Part shown: positions 61,455-63,094 of the stretch, one piece after another
How the letters are laid out: each line of letters opens with the position of its first letter
Position numbering within the stretch: the stretch's first letter is position 1
From: Myxococcota bacterium
GTDB taxonomy: Bacteria; Myxococcota_A; Polyangia; JAAYKL01
Reading direction: 5' to 3'
Length of the DNA stretch: 63,094 bases
NCBI GenBank assembly: GCA_030065855.1
Contig: JASJCT010000037.1
Span: 1 to 63,094, forward strand
The notes under the pieces: generated by a model
The model's database searches: none
Seen by the model: only the letters and a program-made list of their open reading frames with translations
Told to the model about the DNA's origin: nothing
Position numbers and translations under genes: made by a program

Positions 61455-62975
61455 ATGGATTGTAAAATTTTGCCCGCTATTTTCTTTCTATTGATAGGTT
61501 GCGACATCGATGTTGATAATAATAACCACAAAACAAAAACTGCAGAGCCATCTGCGCTGGTCGATCCAAAAAGAAAACCTGTTTCAAAAAATATCGCCTT
61601 GGAGACACAAGACTACCGAGCTGTTTTTACCACACGAGGGGCGGCACTACACAGCTTCACGTTAAAGAAACCGCGATATCGCGAAGTGCCGAGGAATTGG
61701 GAAACCGGCGAGAGGAGCGACACTGAGAGGCAGCTTGCACCAGTGGATCTGGTCACGACAAATACCGAGCATTTTGAGATGAACGCTCCCCTCCGTTTCG
61801 TGATATCTCACAACACAAAACTCGAGAGCTTCGTCAATGAGGCGGAGTTCCAGTTAGCAGCGTTCTCGAAGGATAAGGTTGTATTCAAGTTGGGCAGCCC
61901 CGAACAGAGTACCCCGATAATCGTCCACAAGAAGTACGAAATCGACCCGTATCAATCTACATATCAGTTTTGGCTCACTATCCGAGTGACGAACATCGGG
62001 AAAAAGACCATGCGCTTCTATGGCGCTGTTACACAACATGGATATCAACATGATTCAGATACCGGTGGGAGTATGTTTTCAAGCCCGCCAGACCTGCTTG
62101 AAGGTATTTGTCGCCACAACGGAACCACGGATCATTTTCCTTGGAATACAGATGACTTACATCATCCATTTCATTGCACTGGAAATGTTGATTTTGTAGG
62201 TGTCCAAACCCGCTATTTTCTGAGCGCAATGATGCCGGATACCGGCACATCGGCCTCATGTACACTTTCAAAAAAGCTGGACGACCCAGGGCGTTATCCC
62301 GCATTTGCATCTCAACCGTGGGGACATGTCGTAGCGGCGCTGCGATTTGGGAAAGTGGTGCTGCGTCCAGGTGAGTCTAAGATATTCAGGGTTAAGAACT
62401 TCCTCGGTCCGAAACGCCACCGATTGCTCCAATCAGTGGGGAGAAAGCTTCAAACATCCGTGGATTTGGGATTCTTTCGTCCCATTAGCAGAGGGTTGCT
62501 TTGGCTGCTATTTCTATTTGAATCGTTTGTGGGCAATTGGGGGTTGGCAATCATTTTGTTGACCGTGTTGGTCAAGCTCGCGTTGTCGCCAATTACCCAT
62601 CGAAGTTTCAAAACTTCTGCTCGTACCAAATCCGTGAAACCCCAAATCGATGCCGTCAACAAACACTTTGGGGACGATCCTCAGGCCAAACAAAAAGCCG
62701 TCTTGGAATTATACAAGCAGCACAAGATCAATCCGTTGGCCGGTTGCCTACCTATGCTGCTCCAGATGCCGGTCTGGATTGCTCTCTATGCAACGCTTCG
62801 AACCGCGCCCGAACTGTACCGAGCACCGTTTTTTGGCTGGATCACAGATCTCACATCGCCTGATCCGTATTTTGTTGCTCCCACAATAGCCACCGTCCTT
62901 ATGCTTGTTCAAAGTTACATTACACCAATGATCAGTGATTCAGAACAGCAGAAGCTGTTTGCTTATTTACTCTAA
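61455..62975 (+). CDS. YidC-like membrane insertase with lipoprotein signal and shortened C-terminus
   Basis: 506 residues from ATG 61455 (GAGAGGTG site). In place of the YidC first transmembrane helix is a lipoprotein signal (MDCKILPAIFFLLIGC, Cys16). The periplasmic P1 domain is recognisable (YRAVFTTRGAALHSFTLKK, HKKYEIDPYQSTYQFWLTI, VDFVGVQTRYFLSAMMP). The insertase core has GNWGLAIILLTVLVKLALSPI, the coiled-coil arms (SVKPQIDAVNKHFGDDPQAK) and GCLPMLLQMPVWIALYATL with the groove Arg conserved as LRTAPELYRAPFFGWITDL. It stops after one more helix (PTIATVLMLVQSYITPM), lacking the last helix FPAGLxLYW. Genomes usually carry a full-length YidC elsewhere, so this is probably a second, altered copy. 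Confidence 0.75.
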   Translation: MDCKILPAIFFLLIGCDIDVDNNNHKTKTAEPSALVDPKRKPVSKNIALETQDYRAVFTTRGAALHSFTLKKPRYREVPRNWETGERSDTERQLAPVDLVTTNTEHFEMNAPLRFVISHNTKLESFVNEAEFQLAAFSKDKVVFKLGSPEQSTPIIVHKKYEIDPYQSTYQFWLTIRVTNIGKKTMRFYGAVTQHGYQHDSDTGGSMFSSPPDLLEGICRHNGTTDHFPWNTDDLHHPFHCTGNVDFVGVQTRYFLSAMMPDTGTSASCTLSKKLDDPGRYPAFASQPWGHVVAALRFGKVVLRPGESKIFRVKNFLGPKRHRLLQSVGRKLQTSVDLGFFRPISRGLLWLLFLFESFVGNWGLAIILLTVLVKLALSPITHRSFKTSARTKSVKPQIDAVNKHFGDDPQAKQKAVLELYKQHKINPLAGCLPMLLQMPVWIALYATLRTAPELYRAPFFGWITDLTSPDPYFVAPTIATVLMLVQSYITPMISDSEQQKLFAYLL

Positions 62976-63094
62976 CGTTGCAAACCGGTTCATGGGAATG
63001 GATTAATGTCGCAAATGTGTGAAGTGAGTGTATATATATCCGCCGCCAGGGAAAATGTAATGTGTGGCAGGAGTAAAGAACGCGCATAACTGCC

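Overview
The window is a 63 kb stretch of a bacterial chromosome with moderately high G+C, dense genes on both strands, and no phage or plasmid backbone. The style points to a deltaproteobacterial-grade lineage (Myxococcota, Bradymonadota or Desulfobacterota-like). The evidence is many secreted lipoproteins with long Asp-Thr/Asp-Ser linkers, MopE-type DCDD metal-binding motifs, extracellular proteases ending in a CGCR tail similar to MYXO-CTERM, bactofilin, PilZ, an NtrC-type regulator, a CX3Y-type CcmE and a probable selenoprotein. The lineage call is inference from gene content only.

Layout. 1-413: a small array of palindromic C/G-run repeats. 414-3397: an operon of a selenocysteine peroxiredoxin, a polytopic membrane protein and an SRPBCC/epimerase fusion. 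3471-9661: CcmE-like protein, TAP-like peptidase, a dienoyl-CoA isomerase-like crotonase, then a minus-strand group (RNase HII-like, TlyA, a CHAP-like pseudoenzyme lipoprotein, a beta-barrel). 10021-21149: a cell-surface island with two cysteine-rich lipoproteins, a subtilase and a chagasin/papain fusion, all carrying Asp-Thr/Asp-Ser linkers, interrupted by a lipoprotein-lysC-ntrC type operon. 21309-28193: plsY plus a fused fatty acid kinase, a zinc-finger-like basic protein, LolA-like, PduO-type adenosyltransferase, a Tex-like S1 protein and a lipoprotein. 28338-28549: two tRNA-Ser genes. 29180-35070: tatA, LETM1-like, panD, a broken aldo/keto reductase, an ankyrin lipoprotein, bactofilin, PilZ, nadE. 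35264-43751: a giant double-activase protein, a ParE-type toxin-antitoxin pair, leuS and map. 43780-52538: a VWA lipoprotein, asnB, an unknown membrane operon with apt, phoH and a lipoprotein that is nearly all linker. 52749-62975: a membrane spermidine-synthase-like/TPR protein, a four-gene carrier-protein cassette, a QueG-like iron-sulfur protein and a shortened YidC-like lipoprotein.

Two observations stand out. First, the Bcp-type peroxiredoxin at 414-878 has an in-frame TGA exactly at the peroxidatic cysteine position, with a hairpin 18 nt downstream whose loop fits a bacterial SECIS: very probably selenocysteine. Second, 56659-59760 encodes an acyl carrier protein, a class II aminoacyl-tRNA-synthetase-like amino acid:carrier-protein ligase, a GNAT-fold acyltransferase and a left-handed beta-helix acyltransferase, closely packed. 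This looks like a complete small pathway that activates an amino acid on a carrier protein and transfers it to an unknown acceptor; I know of no characterised pathway of this composition.

Functional links: PlsY with the FakA-FakB fusion forms a phospholipid entry module for exogenous fatty acids; the secreted proteases and lipoproteins share a linker design and probably a display route; leuS-map and lysC-ntrC look like ordinary operons. All functional statements rest on sequence motifs read by eye; no search was run.
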